DNA of 25,746 bases from an uncultured Porphyromonadaceae bacterium (GCA_902491625.1 CABUIO010000029.1:1-25746); one strand, 5' to 3'; shown: positions 7,343 to 16,220, counted from the stretch's first letter. Notes: generated by a model from the sequence alone, not told the origin. Numbers and translations are program-made.

Positions 7343-7371
7343 CCGACGGATGAGCACAGCGAATCCGTCGG
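7343..7371 (+). repeat. hairpin CCGACGGAT / ATCCGTCGG
   Basis: Nine-base perfect arms (7343-7351 and 7363-7371) enclose an 11-base loop. The right arm is part of GAATCCGTCGGCTATC, which recurs as GAATCCATCGGCTACC at 19710-19725, each followed by another hairpin. Confidence 0.6.
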
Positions 7372-7383
7372 CTATCAATGAAG

Positions 7384-7403
7384 AAACCGCTGGCGCGGTT
7401 TTT
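7384..7403 (+). terminator. small intrinsic-terminator-like hairpin
   Basis: AAACCGC (7384-7390), a TGGC loop and GCGGTTT (7395-7401) are followed by a short T run. No gene immediately upstream needs it on this strand, so it may be part of the repeat module. Confidence 0.45.
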
Positions 7404-7567
7404 CTCAGCGCCGTGGTGTTGTCGTGTCGGAGGGTGTTGCAGAACACCCTATTATCTTATATATTCGGACTCGGTTGGCAATACAGGCAGACCTCCGGCC
7501 TGTCATGCTCCGATGTTTGTGTGTTCTGATAGTTCGAAAAGATTGTTCCCCATGGTTCAAAAAATGG

Positions 7568-7600
7568 TTGTCGATGGATGAAATTTTTTGATTATATTTG
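7568..7600 (+). promoter_or_regulatory. promoter of the phosphoesterase gene
   Basis: TATATTTG (7593-7600) matches TAnnTTTG, with TTG at 7568-7570 as a possible -33 box. The start codon lies 30 bases downstream. The -33 region overlaps the inverted GAAC-tract fragment. Confidence 0.65.
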
Positions 7601-7630
7601 CGACGTTAACCGCGACTTTTTATTACGGAG

Positions 7631-9196
7631 ATGAGAAAGATTGTTTTTTTTGTTCTGGCGATGGTCGCTCTGTCGGCGGCTGCGCAACATTTAGTGATAC
7701 TCCACACGAATGACACGCATTCGAATATCGACGATGTCAATGGCGTGGGGGGCGTGCTGCAGCGCAAGGCGATCGTGGACAGCGTGCGCCGTGCGGAGAA
7801 GAACGTGATGCTCGTGGATGCGGGCGACATCGTGCAGGGTCCGCTCTATTTCAAGCTTTTCGGCGGCAAGGTGGAGTATCCGCTCATGGATCTGATGGGC
7901 TACGACATCCAGATCCTCGGCAACCATGAGTTTGACAACGGTCTGGATTCGATAGCAGCGTTCTATCCCTACACCAAGTCGGTGAAGCTGTCGTCGAACT
8001 ATGATTTCAGCGACACGAAGCTGCGCGGCGTATTCCGTCCGTACTACATCAAGAAGATCGGCGGCAAGAAGGTCGGTTTCTTAGGTCTGAACCTCGATCC
8101 CTACGGTATCATCTCGCCTGGGAACTACGACGGCATGAAGTTTACCGACATCATCGAGGCGGCAAATGCTACGGCTGACTATCTGCGCGACAAGGAGAAA
8201 TGCGACGTGATCGTGGCCGTGAGCCATATCGGCTACGAGAACAACGACAATCCGGAGCTGACGACCGATCCGATGGTGGCGGCCAACACGCGCAACATCG
8301 ACATCATCATCGGCGGCCATTCCCACACGCTCGTCGACCCTGCGGCGTCCGATGCTTTGCCATCGCGGTTCCGTAATCTCGACGGCAAGGAGGTGCTCGT
8401 GGCACAGACCGGGCGCTACGGCGAGAAGTTGGGCAAGATAGACATTGACCTTTCCGATCCGTCGAAATCCAAGTACAGCCTCATCGACGTGAAGGGCGTG
8501 GATCCCAAGCGCTATGACCGCCGCATCGTTGAGTTCCTGAAGCCTTACAAGCATCATGTAGATTCCGTCAATGCGCGTCCTGTCGGCATGGCGGCACACG
8601 ACATGATGAACTCAAAGAAATACGCCGAGTCTGTCGGCGCCACCAACATGATAAGCGACATCGCGCAGTGGTATGGCTCGCTCGTGCTCGACTCCCTCAA
8701 AGGTGACGGAGGCCGGCTTCCGCTGCGCAGCGACCTCGGCATCATGAACAGCGGCGGCGTGCGTCGCCCCCTGAGCGCCGGAGTCGTCACCGAGGGCCAG
8801 ATCTACTCCGCGTTTCCCTTCCCCAACCGTTTCTGGATAATGAAATTCAGCGGACGGCAACTCGACGCCCTGCTGCGCCAGGCCGTGAAACAGAAGGGGA
8901 TAGGGGTGAGCGGTGAATGTGTGATCGCCGTGTCGCCGACGACCGGCGAGGTCGAGGGCATCACCATCTCCGGCGCACCGATCGACCCTGAGCGCGACTA
9001 TTATGTCACCACCATCGACTATCTCGGCAAAGGGAGCGACTACATGGACTCCTTCAAGGCCGGCGAACTCGTCTGGAGCGACGACAAGGAGATGTGCGCC
9101 CCGGTGATGCGCTATGTGGTCGAGCACAACGCCCAGGGAGTGCCTCTCGGACTCTCTGACGAGAGCCGCATAGTCGAGGCGCAACATACTCCATAA
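7631..9196 (+). CDS. 5'-nucleotidase/2',3'-cyclic phosphodiesterase-type phosphoesterase
   Basis: The protein is a two-domain, UshA-like enzyme that removes phosphate from nucleotides outside the cytoplasm. A signal peptide (MRKIVFFVLAMVALSAAAQ) precedes the metallophosphatase domain. That domain has all its metal motifs: HTNDTHSN (Asp28, His30), DAGDIVQG, GNHEFDNG, SHIGYE and GGHSHT. The QTGRYGEKLGKIDIDL strand closes it. The C-terminal 5'-nucleotidase domain follows with NSGGVRRPL and FPFPNRFW, the substrate-stacking region. At 521 residues both domains are complete in one chain. It has its own promoter and is followed after six bases by the GH3 lipoprotein gene. The exact substrate cannot be read from sequence. 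Confidence 0.92.
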   Translation: MRKIVFFVLAMVALSAAAQHLVILHTNDTHSNIDDVNGVGGVLQRKAIVDSVRRAEKNVMLVDAGDIVQGPLYFKLFGGKVEYPLMDLMGYDIQILGNHEFDNGLDSIAAFYPYTKSVKLSSNYDFSDTKLRGVFRPYYIKKIGGKKVGFLGLNLDPYGIISPGNYDGMKFTDIIEAANATADYLRDKEKCDVIVAVSHIGYENNDNPELTTDPMVAANTRNIDIIIGGHSHTLVDPAASDALPSRFRNLDGKEVLVAQTGRYGEKLGKIDIDLSDPSKSKYSLIDVKGVDPKRYDRRIVEFLKPYKHHVDSVNARPVGMAAHDMMNSKKYAESVGATNMISDIAQWYGSLVLDSLKGDGGRLPLRSDLGIMNSGGVRRPLSAGVVTEGQIYSAFPFPNRFWIMKFSGRQLDALLRQAVKQKGIGVSGECVIAVSPTTGEVEGITISGAPIDPERDYYVTTIDYLGKGSDYMDSFKAGELVWSDDKEMCAPVMRYVVEHNAQGVPLGLSDESRIVEAQHTP

Positions 9197-9202
9197 CAGA
9201 CC

Positions 9203-10369
9203 ATGACGCTACGTGGCGGCATATCGGCACCGGCAGTCCTCCTTGCGACTGCACTCTCCCTCCTTGCGTGTGCGGGGAAGGAGGGCAGCTCCTCGGCCGA
9301 CAGCAGCCGCGCAGAAGTGTCACACCACGAAATCAGCGACTTCAGTGCCGAGGCGTCGGCATGGGCTGACTCCGTGCTCATGACTATGGACACGGCCGAT
9401 CTCGTCGGGCAACTCGTCATTCCGGCAAGCTTCACCTCCGCCGACGCCGCCACGTTGCGGCAGACACTGCGATACGTGATGGACGACCGTGTCGGCGGTA
9501 TCGTGTGGTTGCGCGGCGACACACTCTCGATGCGACTTCTTGCCGATACGCTCGGGAGCACGGCGCGGATACCGCTCTTCATGGCCATCGACGCCGAGTG
9601 GGGACTTGCCATGAGGCTTGAAGGTACGCCCGAATATCCCAAAAACTACCGCCTGGGAGACGCTTCCGACGACACGCTATACGACTATGGCCGCGACGTG
9701 GGACTCGGTGCACGGCGTCTCGGACTCAACGTTGTCTTCGCGCCGGTGCTCGATGTGAGCTGTGGCGAAGGGAGCGTCATGTACGCACGAAGCTACGGCG
9801 GCGATCCTGCCGCCGTGGCCGACAAGGGATGTGCATTCGCGCGGGGACTCGCCGATGGCGGCGTGCTCCCGGTGGCGAAGCATTTTCCCGGACTCGGAGC
9901 CACGAACGCCGACAGCCATCGAACCCTCCCGGTCGTGAACGAAAGCCGCGAGACCATTCTCCGCCGCGATTTTGAACCGTTCCGCCGATACATCGGACTC
10001 GACTTGGGTGCCATAATGACCGGACACGTCTATATGCCCGCGATAGACAGCGTGGTGCGTCCCGCCACCTTGTCGCCGGTTGTGGTCGGAGACATCCTGC
10101 GTGGCGAGTTGGGATATGACGGACTCGTGTTTTCCGACGGCATGAACATGAAGGCGCTCGACGCCGCCGGTTCCGGGGAAGGTGAGCATAGCCGCTACGT
10201 CAGGGCGCTTCTCGCCGGAGCCGACATACTCGTCGCGCCCGCCGATACCGACGATGCGATAGCCGAGATCCGCGAGGCAGTTGAGTCGGGCATGCTTCCG
10301 CCGGAGGTCGTGCGCGAAAAAGTGAGGCGCATCCTTTTCTTTAAATACGTCCACTGCCGTCAGTCATGA
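9203..10369 (+). CDS. glycoside hydrolase family 3 lipoprotein (NagZ-like beta-N-acetylhexosaminidase)
   Basis: This is a family 3 glycosidase domain, the kind that releases N-acetylglucosamine from peptidoglycan fragments. The NagZ signature is present: KHFPGLG (Lys226, His227) and DSH (Asp237-His239), the latter carrying the His/Asp acid-base pair of this branch. The probable nucleophile is Asp312 in VFSDGMNMKAL. The leader ends in LSLLACAG, a lipobox with the Cys near residue 23, so it is probably membrane-anchored outside the cytoplasm, unlike cytosolic NagZ of Proteobacteria. At 388 residues only the TIM-barrel domain is present. It starts six bases after the phosphoesterase and is probably co-transcribed. 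The next gene has its own promoter overlapping this stop codon. Confidence 0.88.
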   Translation: MTLRGGISAPAVLLATALSLLACAGKEGSSSADSSRAEVSHHEISDFSAEASAWADSVLMTMDTADLVGQLVIPASFTSADAATLRQTLRYVMDDRVGGIVWLRGDTLSMRLLADTLGSTARIPLFMAIDAEWGLAMRLEGTPEYPKNYRLGDASDDTLYDYGRDVGLGARRLGLNVVFAPVLDVSCGEGSVMYARSYGGDPAAVADKGCAFARGLADGGVLPVAKHFPGLGATNADSHRTLPVVNESRETILRRDFEPFRRYIGLDLGAIMTGHVYMPAIDSVVRPATLSPVVVGDILRGELGYDGLVFSDGMNMKALDAAGSGEGEHSRYVRALLAGADILVAPADTDDAIAEIREAVESGMLPPEVVREKVRRILFFKYVHCRQS

Positions 10370-10400
10370 TTGGCTGTTTGTGAAAAAAGTTGTAATTTTG
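10370..10400 (+). promoter_or_regulatory. promoter of the lipid-kinase-family gene
   Basis: TAATTTTG (10393-10400) follows TTG (10370-10372) with a 20-base spacer. It begins at the GH3 stop codon. Transcription would start near 10407, which rules out the in-frame ATG at 10370 as the start of the next gene. Confidence 0.7.
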
Positions 10401-10441
10401 CGGGTCGGCCGATTGACCGACTAAAGAGCGAATACCTATCT

Positions 10442-11356
10442 ATGATTCTTATAGTCAATCCAATATCGGGAACACGCCACAATCTGAATCTGCCGCGTAT
10501 GCTGCTCAACAAGATGCAGGCGCTCGGGCTTGAAGACGTCAGGGTGAAGCTCACCGAATATGGCGGCCATGCGTTCGAGATCGCGCGGGAGGCAGCGGAA
10601 CACGGCGAGGAAGCCGTGATAGCCTGTGGAGGCGACGGCACCGTCAACGAAGTGGCGTCTGCTCTGAAGGACACAGACACCGCATTAGGCATATTGCCCA
10701 ACGGCAGCGGCAACGGACTGGCGCGCCACCTGGGCATTCCCTGTGATCCGATGAAGGCCGTAGACATCCTTCTCCACCGCGACATCCGCGCCTGCGACTG
10801 GTGTGAGGCCGACGGTCATCCTTTCTTCTGCGTCTTCGGAATCGGATTCGACGCCGCCGTTGCCTATCGCTTCTCCCAAAAGAAGAGCAGGGGACTGAGC
10901 ACCTACGTAAGGAGCGCCATCGAGGAATTCCGTCAGTATTCTCCCCGCCACTACACCATAACCACTGAGGAGGGGGACCGATACACCTACGCCATGCTCC
11001 TTTCCGTCTGCAACGCCTCGCAGTTCGGCAACAACGCCTACATAGCTCCCGCAGCGAGCATGGCAGACGGCATGATGGACATCTCCATAGTGGAGAAGAC
11101 CAATCTGCTGGACTATGCCCGGATGGGAGTGGGGCTTATGGCCGGCTCCCTGCGGGAATCGGGAAGCCTGAAAAGACTTAGGGTGAAAGAGGCCGTGATA
11201 CACCGCGAGGATCTCGATCCTGTGCATATCGACGGCGAACCGAAGATGCTGGGACATGACATTCACGTGAAGGTGCATCCCGGCGGTCTGCGCATTTTCG
11301 TCAATCCCGGAAGGCGTCCTGTGAAGCCGTGGCTCACGCCGCTTCACCTCGACTGA
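10442..11356 (+). CDS. diacylglycerol kinase catalytic-domain protein (YegS/DagK family lipid kinase)
   Basis: The protein has the NAD kinase/diacylglycerol kinase fold. Lipid kinases of this group phosphorylate diacylglycerol or related lipids with ATP at the membrane. Motifs are MILIVNPISG at the start, GGDGTVNEV (residues 63-71) for nucleotide binding, and ILPNGSGNGLARHLGIP (84-100). The C-terminal domain has IGFDAAV and SQFGNNAYIAPAASMADGMMDISIV, and ends with HIDGEP. The start at 10442 gives 304 residues and lies behind the promoter at 10370-10400. The lipid substrate is not determined; sphingolipid-related substrates are possible in Bacteroidetes but that is inference. Confidence 0.88.
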   Translation: MILIVNPISGTRHNLNLPRMLLNKMQALGLEDVRVKLTEYGGHAFEIAREAAEHGEEAVIACGGDGTVNEVASALKDTDTALGILPNGSGNGLARHLGIPCDPMKAVDILLHRDIRACDWCEADGHPFFCVFGIGFDAAVAYRFSQKKSRGLSTYVRSAIEEFRQYSPRHYTITTEEGDRYTYAMLLSVCNASQFGNNAYIAPAASMADGMMDISIVEKTNLLDYARMGVGLMAGSLRESGSLKRLRVKEAVIHREDLDPVHIDGEPKMLGHDIHVKVHPGGLRIFVNPGRRPVKPWLTPLHLD

Positions 11357-12121
11357 TCAGACCGTCACGGCGGCGGAAAGCTCATGCTCAAGCTCTGAGG
11401 TCGTGACCTTGACGTGGAGCAGCCCGTCGACGGCTATGGAGATATTGCCTGTCTCCTCGCTCACGATCACGCACACGGCGTCGCTGACCTGCGAGAGACC
11501 GAGCGCGGCGCGGTGGCGCAGTCCGAGGCTTTTGGAGATGTTCATGTCGTGGCTCACCGGGAGGATGCATCCCGCGGCCTTGAGGCGCCCGCCGGCGATG
11601 ATCAGGGCGCCGTCGTGGAGAGGGGAATTCTTGAAGAAGATATTTTCGATCAGGCGCATGTTGATGTCGGCGTCGATCATGTCGCCGGTCTTTTCATAGT
11701 CCGACAGCGGCATCTTGCGCTGCAGCACGATCAGCGCTCCGGTCTTGCTCTTGGCCATGCTCATGCACGCATAAACGATCGGCATTATCAGGGCGTTGTC
11801 AGCCTTTTTCTTTTCGTGGCGGAAAATGTGGCTGAGGCCCTCCCAGCGTCCCCGGGAACCCAGCTCTATGAGGAACCGCCGGATAGGATCCTGAAAGAGA
11901 ATCACAAGGATGATGAGGCCGATAGCCATGAACTTGTCGAGGATGGTGCCGGTGAGCCTCATGTTGAAGATCTCGGAGGCGAAAATCCAGGCCACGATAA
12001 ATGCTATGACACCGATGAAGATGGGAAGAGTGCCGCTCTTCTTCATCAGCTTGTAGAAGTAGAAGAGCAGGAACGCCACGACCAGAATGTCGAGTATGTC
12101 TTTGATTCCGAATTCGAGCAC
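11357..12121 (-). CDS. cdaA: diadenylate cyclase (c-di-AMP synthase, CdaA type)
   Basis: CdaA makes the second messenger c-di-AMP from two ATP at the inner membrane. Three N-terminal hydrophobic segments (about residues 9-25, 32-50 and 60-77) precede the DAC domain. The catalytic motifs are LHDGALII (DGA at 170-172) and GLRHRAALGLS (RHR at 202-204), both intact. I place the start at a GTG (12121-12119), giving MLEFGIKDILDIL and 254 residues. The frame remains open far upstream, but there it runs out of frame through folP. It lies 29 bases after folP on the same strand, and both are probably one transcript. Confidence 0.9.
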   Translation of the reverse strand: MLEFGIKDILDILVVAFLLFYFYKLMKKSGTLPIFIGVIAFIVAWIFASEIFNMRLTGTILDKFMAIGLIILVILFQDPIRRFLIELGSRGRWEGLSHIFRHEKKKADNALIMPIVYACMSMAKSKTGALIVLQRKMPLSDYEKTGDMIDADINMRLIENIFFKNSPLHDGALIIAGGRLKAAGCILPVSHDMNISKSLGLRHRAALGLSQVSDAVCVIVSEETGNISIAVDGLLHVKVTTSELEHELSAAVTV

Positions 12122-12150
12122 AGTCGTTTTAGGTTTTTGATAGTTATCGG

Positions 12151-13002
12151 TTATTGGTCGGGATTGCGTGTGGCTTCCACGAGGCTGACCGCCTCGGCGG
12201 CCTGACGCACGTCGTGGACGCGGAGTATGTGGGCGCCCTTCATCAGCGCTATGGTGTTGAGCGCCGTCGTTCCGTTGAGCGCCTCGGCCGGGGTGCACCC
12301 GAGGGTACGGCATATCATCGACTTGCGCGAGATGCCCACGAGCAGCGGACGGTGCAGCTCCGCGAACATCTCCAGTCTGTCGAGCATTTCGAAATTCTGC
12401 GCCGTATCCTTTGCGAATCCGAATCCGGGATCTATGATGACGTCGCAGACGCCGAGGCGCCGCAATTCGGCGTCTTTGAAAGCAAGGTCGGAGATGACCT
12501 CCGCCGTCACGTCGGAATAGCTGCACATCGACTGCATCGTCGCCGGAGTGCCGCGCGTGTGCATCAGCACGTATGGGACATGGAGTTCGGCAACAGTGGC
12601 GAACATCTCCGGATCGAGGTCGCCTCCCGAAATGTCGTTGATGATGTCGGCTCCGAACTGTTCGACACATCTGCGGGCCACGTCGGCGCGGAATGTGTCG
12701 ATGCTCACTATGGCATCGGGGAGGAGTCTCCTGATCGCCTCAAGAGCCTTCGCGAGGCGTCCCCACTCCTCGTCGGAAGTCACTGCCGCGGCTCCGGGAC
12801 GTGTGCTGTAGCCGCCGAGGTCGATGATGCGAGCGCCCTCGTCGAGCATCCGCGCGGCCTTAGAGGCCACATAGTCCGAAGATGTGCGGCTTGCCGCATA
12901 AAACGAATCGGGCGTCACGTTGATGATGCCCATGACCGTCGGCTCGCGAAATGTGATCAGGCGGCCGCGAAGATTAAGTGTAAAAGGTGTGAATTGTCCC
13001 AT
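12151..13002 (-). CDS. folP: dihydropteroate synthase
   Basis: FolP joins para-aminobenzoate to the pterin diphosphate in folate synthesis and is the sulfonamide target. Family motifs appear in order: MGIINVTPDSF, DLGGYSTRPGA, SIDTF, INDISGGD, VLMHTRGTP, DPGFGFAKD, GISRKS, and the C-terminal RVHDV. The frame opens at 13092, but a promoter -7 box lies at 13031-13038, so ATG at 13002 (MGQFTPFTLNLRG) is the likely start, giving 283 residues. The pairing of folP with cdaA on one transcript is a common Bacteroidetes arrangement as far as I know. Confidence 0.93.
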   Translation of the reverse strand: MGQFTPFTLNLRGRLITFREPTVMGIINVTPDSFYAASRTSSDYVASKAARMLDEGARIIDLGGYSTRPGAAAVTSDEEWGRLAKALEAIRRLLPDAIVSIDTFRADVARRCVEQFGADIINDISGGDLDPEMFATVAELHVPYVLMHTRGTPATMQSMCSYSDVTAEVISDLAFKDAELRRLGVCDVIIDPGFGFAKDTAQNFEMLDRLEMFAELHRPLLVGISRKSMICRTLGCTPAEALNGTTALNTIALMKGAHILRVHDVRQAAEAVSLVEATRNPDQ

Positions 13003-13030
13003 TGAGGTGATGGCGTTTGGTCGCCGATTG

Positions 13031-13038
13031 CAAAGATA
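13031..13038 (-). promoter_or_regulatory. folP-cdaA promoter -7 box
   Basis: Minus-strand TATCTTTG matches the TAnnTTTG box, 28 bases before the folP ATG. The upstream region is T-rich; a clear -33 box is not seen. Confidence 0.65.
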
Positions 13039-13087
13039 GAAAAAAAACTTGTAAAAAAGTGTGGTGTCACGGAAAAAAGAGACAACG

Positions 13088-13117
13088 TTCACAGGGATTC
13101 ACAGGGATTCACGGCGA
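13088..13117 (+). repeat. TTCACAGGGA direct repeat, three units
   Basis: Two exact 10-base units and one with two changes (TTCACGGCGA) lie between the divergent folP and protease promoters. It could be a binding site array or another low-complexity element of the GAAC-tract kind. Confidence 0.6.
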
Positions 13118-13145
13118 TAATTTTTCGCTTAACATTTTTTTAGGA

Positions 13146-13185
13146 GTTGAAATATGGTCTTTGCACAAATTATTTACTATCTTTG
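13146..13185 (+). promoter_or_regulatory. promoter of the M6 protease gene
   Basis: TATCTTTG at 13178-13185 is a perfect -7 box. No well-spaced -33 box is evident. The leader to the ATG is about 105 bases. Confidence 0.6.
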
Positions 13186-13296
13186 CGAGACAGACCTTTC
13201 AATAAGCGGTATTGCCGCCGGAGCTATGACCTTGCAGTCTTACGGAAGATGGCAGAACCGATCGGATTATAAAAATTAACAAACACAGCGAAGAAT

Positions 13297-16194
13297 ATGA
13301 AGCATAACATCTCACGATTTGCCGGTCTGGCAATGGTGTCAGTCCTTGGCATCGGATCCGCACTCGCGGTTCCGGCACGCCCCGTGCCAATCGAGATCGA
13401 ACAGCCTGACGGCACGAAGGTGACTCTGACACTCCGTGGCGACGAATATTTCCATTATTATGAGACCTCCGACGGCTATATAGTCAAGGACATGACCGAC
13501 GGCTGGTATCGTATCGTGGACAACGTGGGCGAGCCTACCGACATGCCCGCACTCAATGTCGGCGACCGCGATGCGGGCTACCGCGCACGCCTTTCAAACG
13601 TGAGCGGAAAGGTAGCGTTTGACAATTTGCGCAAGAAGGTCGAGATCGCTTCGCCGCGCACGCAATACCGTAATGAACGTCTGTCTCCTTCGCGGACACG
13701 CGCCCAAAAGGCTTCCTTCAATCCGCAGTGGGACAACAGCGACGGACATTTCCTGCGTGCGTTTCCTGCCGAGGGCGATCAGAAGGTTCTGGTGATCCTC
13801 GTCAGTTTTGCCGACAAGGGGTGGACTTTCAGTTCTGATCCGCACGCCGAGATGCAGAATATGCTCCAGCAGCCAGGCTACAGCAATTTTGACTGCACCG
13901 GATCAGCCTACGACTATTTCGTTGAGTCAAGCCGTAGCATATTCCGTCCCTCGTTCGACGTCTATGGTCCTGTGAAGCTTCCGCGCAACGTAAGCTATTA
14001 CGGCGGCGACGACTACTACGGCAACGACCAGCATCCGGAGCAGATGGTGATCGACGCATGCAGTATCCTCGACGCCGAGATCGACTTTTCGCAATATGAC
14101 CGCGACGGCGACGGTGTGGTTGACAATATCTATGTGTTCTATGCCGGCTACGGCGAGGCTGACGGCGGTGCCTCCAACACTGTCTGGCCCCATTCATGGG
14201 ACATCCGCTATGCGGGTGCCGGAAACGTCGAGCATGACGGGGTCCTGATCGGCCATTATGCCTGCTCCAACGAACTGAACGGCCGTGGCCAGATGACCGG
14301 CATCGGAACTTTCTGCCACGAGTTCAGCCATGTGCTCGGTCTGCCCGACCTTTACGCCACAAGCTATTCCAGTGCCCACACGCCCGGCGAATATTCGCTT
14401 ATGGATCATGGCTCCTATAACAACAACAGCCGCACTCCGCCCGTCTATTCGAGTTACGAACGCTATGCCCTTGAGTGGGGAAAGCCTTTCGAGATCAGCA
14501 AGGATGAGGATATCCGTATGCGTGGCCTTTCCGATGGCGGTAATTTCTACAAAATGACCATCGACAAATCGCGTCCCACCGAATATTTCCTCTTCGAGAA
14601 CCGCCAGCCCGTGGGCAACGACGTCACTACCCCCGCTCACGGCATGCTCGTATGGCATATCGACTACAAGGCCGACAAATGGACTGATAACGTTGTCAAC
14701 GACGATCCCAATGACCAGTGCATCGACATCGTGGAGGCTGACGGCAGCGCAAGCGACGCCGACATGGACGGCGACACATTCCCCGGACTGGAGGGCGTAA
14801 CCGAATTCTCTGCTTCCTCCGTACCCGCATTCAAGAACAAGAACGGCGCCAAGTCGCAGCTCGGGATTACAAATATCATCGAGGAGGCCGACGGCATCAT
14901 CTCTTTCCGCGTGGGCGAAGGCATGAACGAGGAATCCGACTATATCTGTACCACTCCCTACACTAACGTTGAGTCCATCGGCAGCGACTCGTTCACTCTC
15001 ACTTTCAAGGATAACGGCGGCGCTTTCCGCGGCAAAGGCAACGGCGGTGAAGTGCTTCTGCTCAGCGTCGAGTCTACAAGCTACGACGAGGAGGACGACC
15101 GATTCACCACCAAGCCTCTGGAGAACTACACCCTGCGCCGCGTCGCTTCCGGCAACGCGTTTACAGTCGAGGGTGTCAGCCCGCTGACAAACTACACCGT
15201 AAAGACATATCGCGAGACTACCGGCAATCTCTCCGAACCCTACAGTGTCAGTGTGCTCAGCGGCGGCGAGACTGTGGCCGAGACAAAGACCAGTCTCAAT
15301 GTCAGCGACATCAATGGCAACGACGCCGTGCTCGCCTGGACAGCTGTCGACGGTGCCGACCATTACCTTCTGACCGTTGCAACCCGCGAACAGAAAGCTT
15401 CGACCGAGAGTCTGACGGTGGACTTCTCAGGCACACCCAAAATGCCTGAAGGATGGACATCCGTAGGCGTCTACAGCTCACAGGCCGGCAACTATGGGCA
15501 GGCTGCCCCTTCGTTCTATCTCTCTTATGGCGACGACTATCTCCGCACGGCTGACTATGCGGAAAAGGATATCGAGTCTGTTCAGTTCTGGTGCCGCAAA
15601 TCGGCCGACAAGCCCGTGGGTCTGTCGTTCTATTCCGTGACCTCCACCGGATCGCTCACTCCTGTCGCTACAGTCGACAATATCACGACAGCCGGAAAGA
15701 CTGTCTCTGTCGACAATCTTCCCGAGGGTGTCCACGGCCTGGTCGTGACAGTCCGCAACGCCGACGGCACACGCATCTTCATCGACGACATCAAGATCAA
15801 CTTTGCCGGTGACTATACCGACACTCCTGTCGGTCAGTATGATGACTTTGCGGTTGACGCTACAAGAACAAAGGTGACAGGCCTCGACGTGAAAACCGCA
15901 TACGTAGCTTACGTCAAGGCTCACGACGGCGAGAAGGCCGGCGTGAAGTCCAACACAGCCGAATTCACCACTACCGGGCAGTCCGGCATCGAGGGTGTTG
16001 AAGACGACAGCGCGATCCGCGGTCTCTACGTGGCGGAAGGCACGCTTTACAGCACCGACCCCGAGGTTTCCTTCGACGTCATCGCTCTCGACGGTACCGC
16101 TGTGGCTCTCGGAGCCAAGGGCAGCTGCAGGCTTCCCTCGCGCGGAGTCTACATTGTCCGTCTGCAGGGCAAGGTCGTGAAGATCATTTATTAA
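13297..16194 (+). CDS. secreted M6-family metalloprotease with T9SS-type C-terminal tail
   Basis: This is a 965-residue secreted zinc protease (M6, immune inhibitor A group). After a signal peptide (MKHNISRFAGLAMVSVLGIG, then SALA) comes a propeptide-like region. The M6 domain (about 160-560) contains HEFSHVLGLPDLY with zinc ligands His341 and His345 and catalytic Glu342. The DRDGDGVVDNIYVFYAGYGEADG stretch before it (two parts of a calcium-like acidic loop) is typical of the family. Two beta-sandwich regions follow (about 560-700, with a fibronectin III-like strand NDAVLAWTAVDGADHYLL). The last 70 residues (IRGLYVAEGTLY ... GVYIVRLQGKVVKIIY) fit a type IX secretion sorting domain. PorQ is encoded 11 kb away. 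A strong terminator follows. Confidence 0.9.
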   Translation: MKHNISRFAGLAMVSVLGIGSALAVPARPVPIEIEQPDGTKVTLTLRGDEYFHYYETSDGYIVKDMTDGWYRIVDNVGEPTDMPALNVGDRDAGYRARLSNVSGKVAFDNLRKKVEIASPRTQYRNERLSPSRTRAQKASFNPQWDNSDGHFLRAFPAEGDQKVLVILVSFADKGWTFSSDPHAEMQNMLQQPGYSNFDCTGSAYDYFVESSRSIFRPSFDVYGPVKLPRNVSYYGGDDYYGNDQHPEQMVIDACSILDAEIDFSQYDRDGDGVVDNIYVFYAGYGEADGGASNTVWPHSWDIRYAGAGNVEHDGVLIGHYACSNELNGRGQMTGIGTFCHEFSHVLGLPDLYATSYSSAHTPGEYSLMDHGSYNNNSRTPPVYSSYERYALEWGKPFEISKDEDIRMRGLSDGGNFYKMTIDKSRPTEYFLFENRQPVGNDVTTPAHGMLVWHIDYKADKWTDNVVNDDPNDQCIDIVEADGSASDADMDGDTFPGLEGVTEFSASSVPAFKNKNGAKSQLGITNIIEEADGIISFRVGEGMNEESDYICTTPYTNVESIGSDSFTLTFKDNGGAFRGKGNGGEVLLLSVESTSYDEEDDRFTTKPLENYTLRRVASGNAFTVEGVSPLTNYTVKTYRETTGNLSEPYSVSVLSGGETVAETKTSLNVSDINGNDAVLAWTAVDGADHYLLTVATREQKASTESLTVDFSGTPKMPEGWTSVGVYSSQAGNYGQAAPSFYLSYGDDYLRTADYAEKDIESVQFWCRKSADKPVGLSFYSVTSTGSLTPVATVDNITTAGKTVSVDNLPEGVHGLVVTVRNADGTRIFIDDIKINFAGDYTDTPVGQYDDFAVDATRTKVTGLDVKTAYVAYVKAHDGEKAGVKSNTAEFTTTGQSGIEGVEDDSAIRGLYVAEGTLYSTDPEVSFDVIALDGTAVALGAKGSCRLPSRGVYIVRLQGKVVKIIY

Positions 16195-16220
16195 ATTTTT
16201 GTTACAAGTGCCAAATACGA

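Larger units (their letters stand above)
6975..7592. other. repeat-rich spacer without a supported gene
   Basis: About 620 bases between rplS and the phosphoesterase gene contain no protein I can support. The stretch holds a second GAAC(A/C)AT tract, a module also found at 18961-19003, two hairpins, and a third inverted fragment of the GAAC tract at 7543-7582. It also has GGTTGGCAATACAGGCAGAC near 7474, which recurs near 19632. It reads as a mosaic of dispersed elements. Confidence 0.7.

Noticed and set aside
12122..12670. N-terminal extension of the cdaA frame
   Set aside because: It runs out of frame through folP, gives Arg/His-rich nonsense and has no link to DAC proteins.
13017..13205. 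62-codon plus-strand frame
   Set aside because: It covers the folP promoter, the 10-base repeats and the protease promoter, so it is not a gene.
14194..15363. 389-codon open frame on the minus strand
   Set aside because: It lies opposite the M6 protease, has no recognisable motif, and its composition mirrors the real gene.
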